64,000 bases of DNA, from positions 124,001 to 188,000 of the forward strand of contig NZ_JAIVKK010000002.1 of assembly GCF_020524005.1 (NCBI RefSeq), read 5' to 3'. Of the stretch, positions 63,850 through 64,000 are shown one piece after another; the first letter of the stretch is position 1; every line of letters starts with the position of its first letter. The translations under genes and the position numbers were made by a program. This DNA comes from Microbulbifer aggregans. GTDB taxonomy: Bacteria; Pseudomonadota; Gammaproteobacteria; Pseudomonadales; Cellvibrionaceae. Under the pieces are notes generated by a model. It saw only the letters and a program-made list of their open reading frames with translations. It was not told where the DNA came from and did not search any database.

Positions 63850-64000
63850 AGAATTCCGCCTGTCCAAACTCCTCGTCCAGCGCATAAGGTTTGAAACCGC
63901 ACTTGAGGTAGGCCGCCCGCGCCGGGTGGTTCTTTTCCAGTACCTCCAGGGTGATTTTGCAGCAGTCCCTTTCCCTGGCCACTTCTACGACTTTTTCCAG
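63833..64000 (-). CDS. GNAT family acetyltransferase, C-terminal part (5' end cut off)
   Basis: Read from the minus strand: 55 residues and a TGA at 63835-63833. The translation holds the GNAT C-terminal pattern KITLEVLEKNHPARAAYLKC followed by GFKPYALDEEFG, where the Asn/Ala-rich helix and the Y..CGF turn are acetyl-CoA-site features. It is a partial gene at the window edge and convergent with qmcA. Confidence 0.75.
   Translation of the reverse strand: MEKVVEVARERDCCKITLEVLEKNHPARAAYLKCGFKPYALDEEFGQAEFWQRYL

Overview
The window is about 57-58 % GC and carries a chromosomal backbone typical of Gammaproteobacteria: miaB, phoH/ybeZ, ybeY, corC/ybeX and lnt in order, then ybeL divergent from leuS, lptE and holA. 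The rest (two TonB receptors, a GH18 chitinase, outer-membrane phospholipase A, a Delta-9-type desaturase, a probable bifunctional ornithine-lipid synthase) fits a marine member of the Cellvibrionales, most likely Microbulbifer-like. The genus is inferred from gene content, not from a search. I see no rRNA, tRNA, CRISPR array, transposase or prophage.

Layout. 1-3.3 kb: a cut-off MASE1/PAS sensor and a PAS-PAS hybrid histidine kinase with a degenerate receiver, both minus strand. 3.3-11.4 kb: desaturase; TonB receptor; a membrane module of inactive transglutaminase, ATP-grasp ligase and retropepsin-like lipoprotein; yqcC. 11.4-20.5 kb: dinG, an acyltransferase, an NhaC antiporter, a DUF3549 protein, a small lipoprotein in an AT-rich island, and pgi. 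21-28.8 kb: a slipin/long-NfeD pair; a coupled metallophosphoesterase/OlsF-like pair; an unassigned coupled pair (four-TM coiled-coil protein plus anchored VWA-like protein); a DUF1820 gene. 28.9-43 kb: the housekeeping clusters. 43-49.7 kb: chitinase, aidB, and a coupled phosphoribosyltransferase / alpha-beta hydrolase / PRPP-synthase operon divergent from a COG2187 kinase-like gene. 49.8-55.9 kb: a Fur-type iron-uptake locus (siderophore receptor, two small membrane proteins, PepSY reductase-like protein, divergent AraC regulator). 55.9-64 kb: DUF815 ATPase, SDR, Orn/Lys/Arg decarboxylase, Nudix, pldA, an unknown gene, a second NfeD/SPFH pair and the end of a GNAT gene.

The most striking structure no gene explains is a family of at least seven dispersed intergenic elements (20.5, 20.8, 30.4, 30.6, 30.7, 41.3 and 52.1 kb). 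Each is a long inverted repeat of 10-27 bp arms whose sequence differs from copy to copy but pairs almost perfectly within a copy. Each encloses small hairpins whose loops mostly contain TCCCT or TCCNT. Most copies share a 5' end close to GTGGCGGnnnnGCWMCCGG and several share a 3' end close to CCTTCGCG. They lie after pgi, between miaB and phoH, between leuS and lptE, and in the iron operon. A separate Pseudomonas-type REP pair follows holA.

Several gene starts were revised from sequence signals: olsF-like, ybeL, lptE, aidB, prs-like, the phosphoribosyltransferase, the AraC regulator, and TTG starts for nhaC and pldA. Two partial genes at the window edges were read directly from the sequence.
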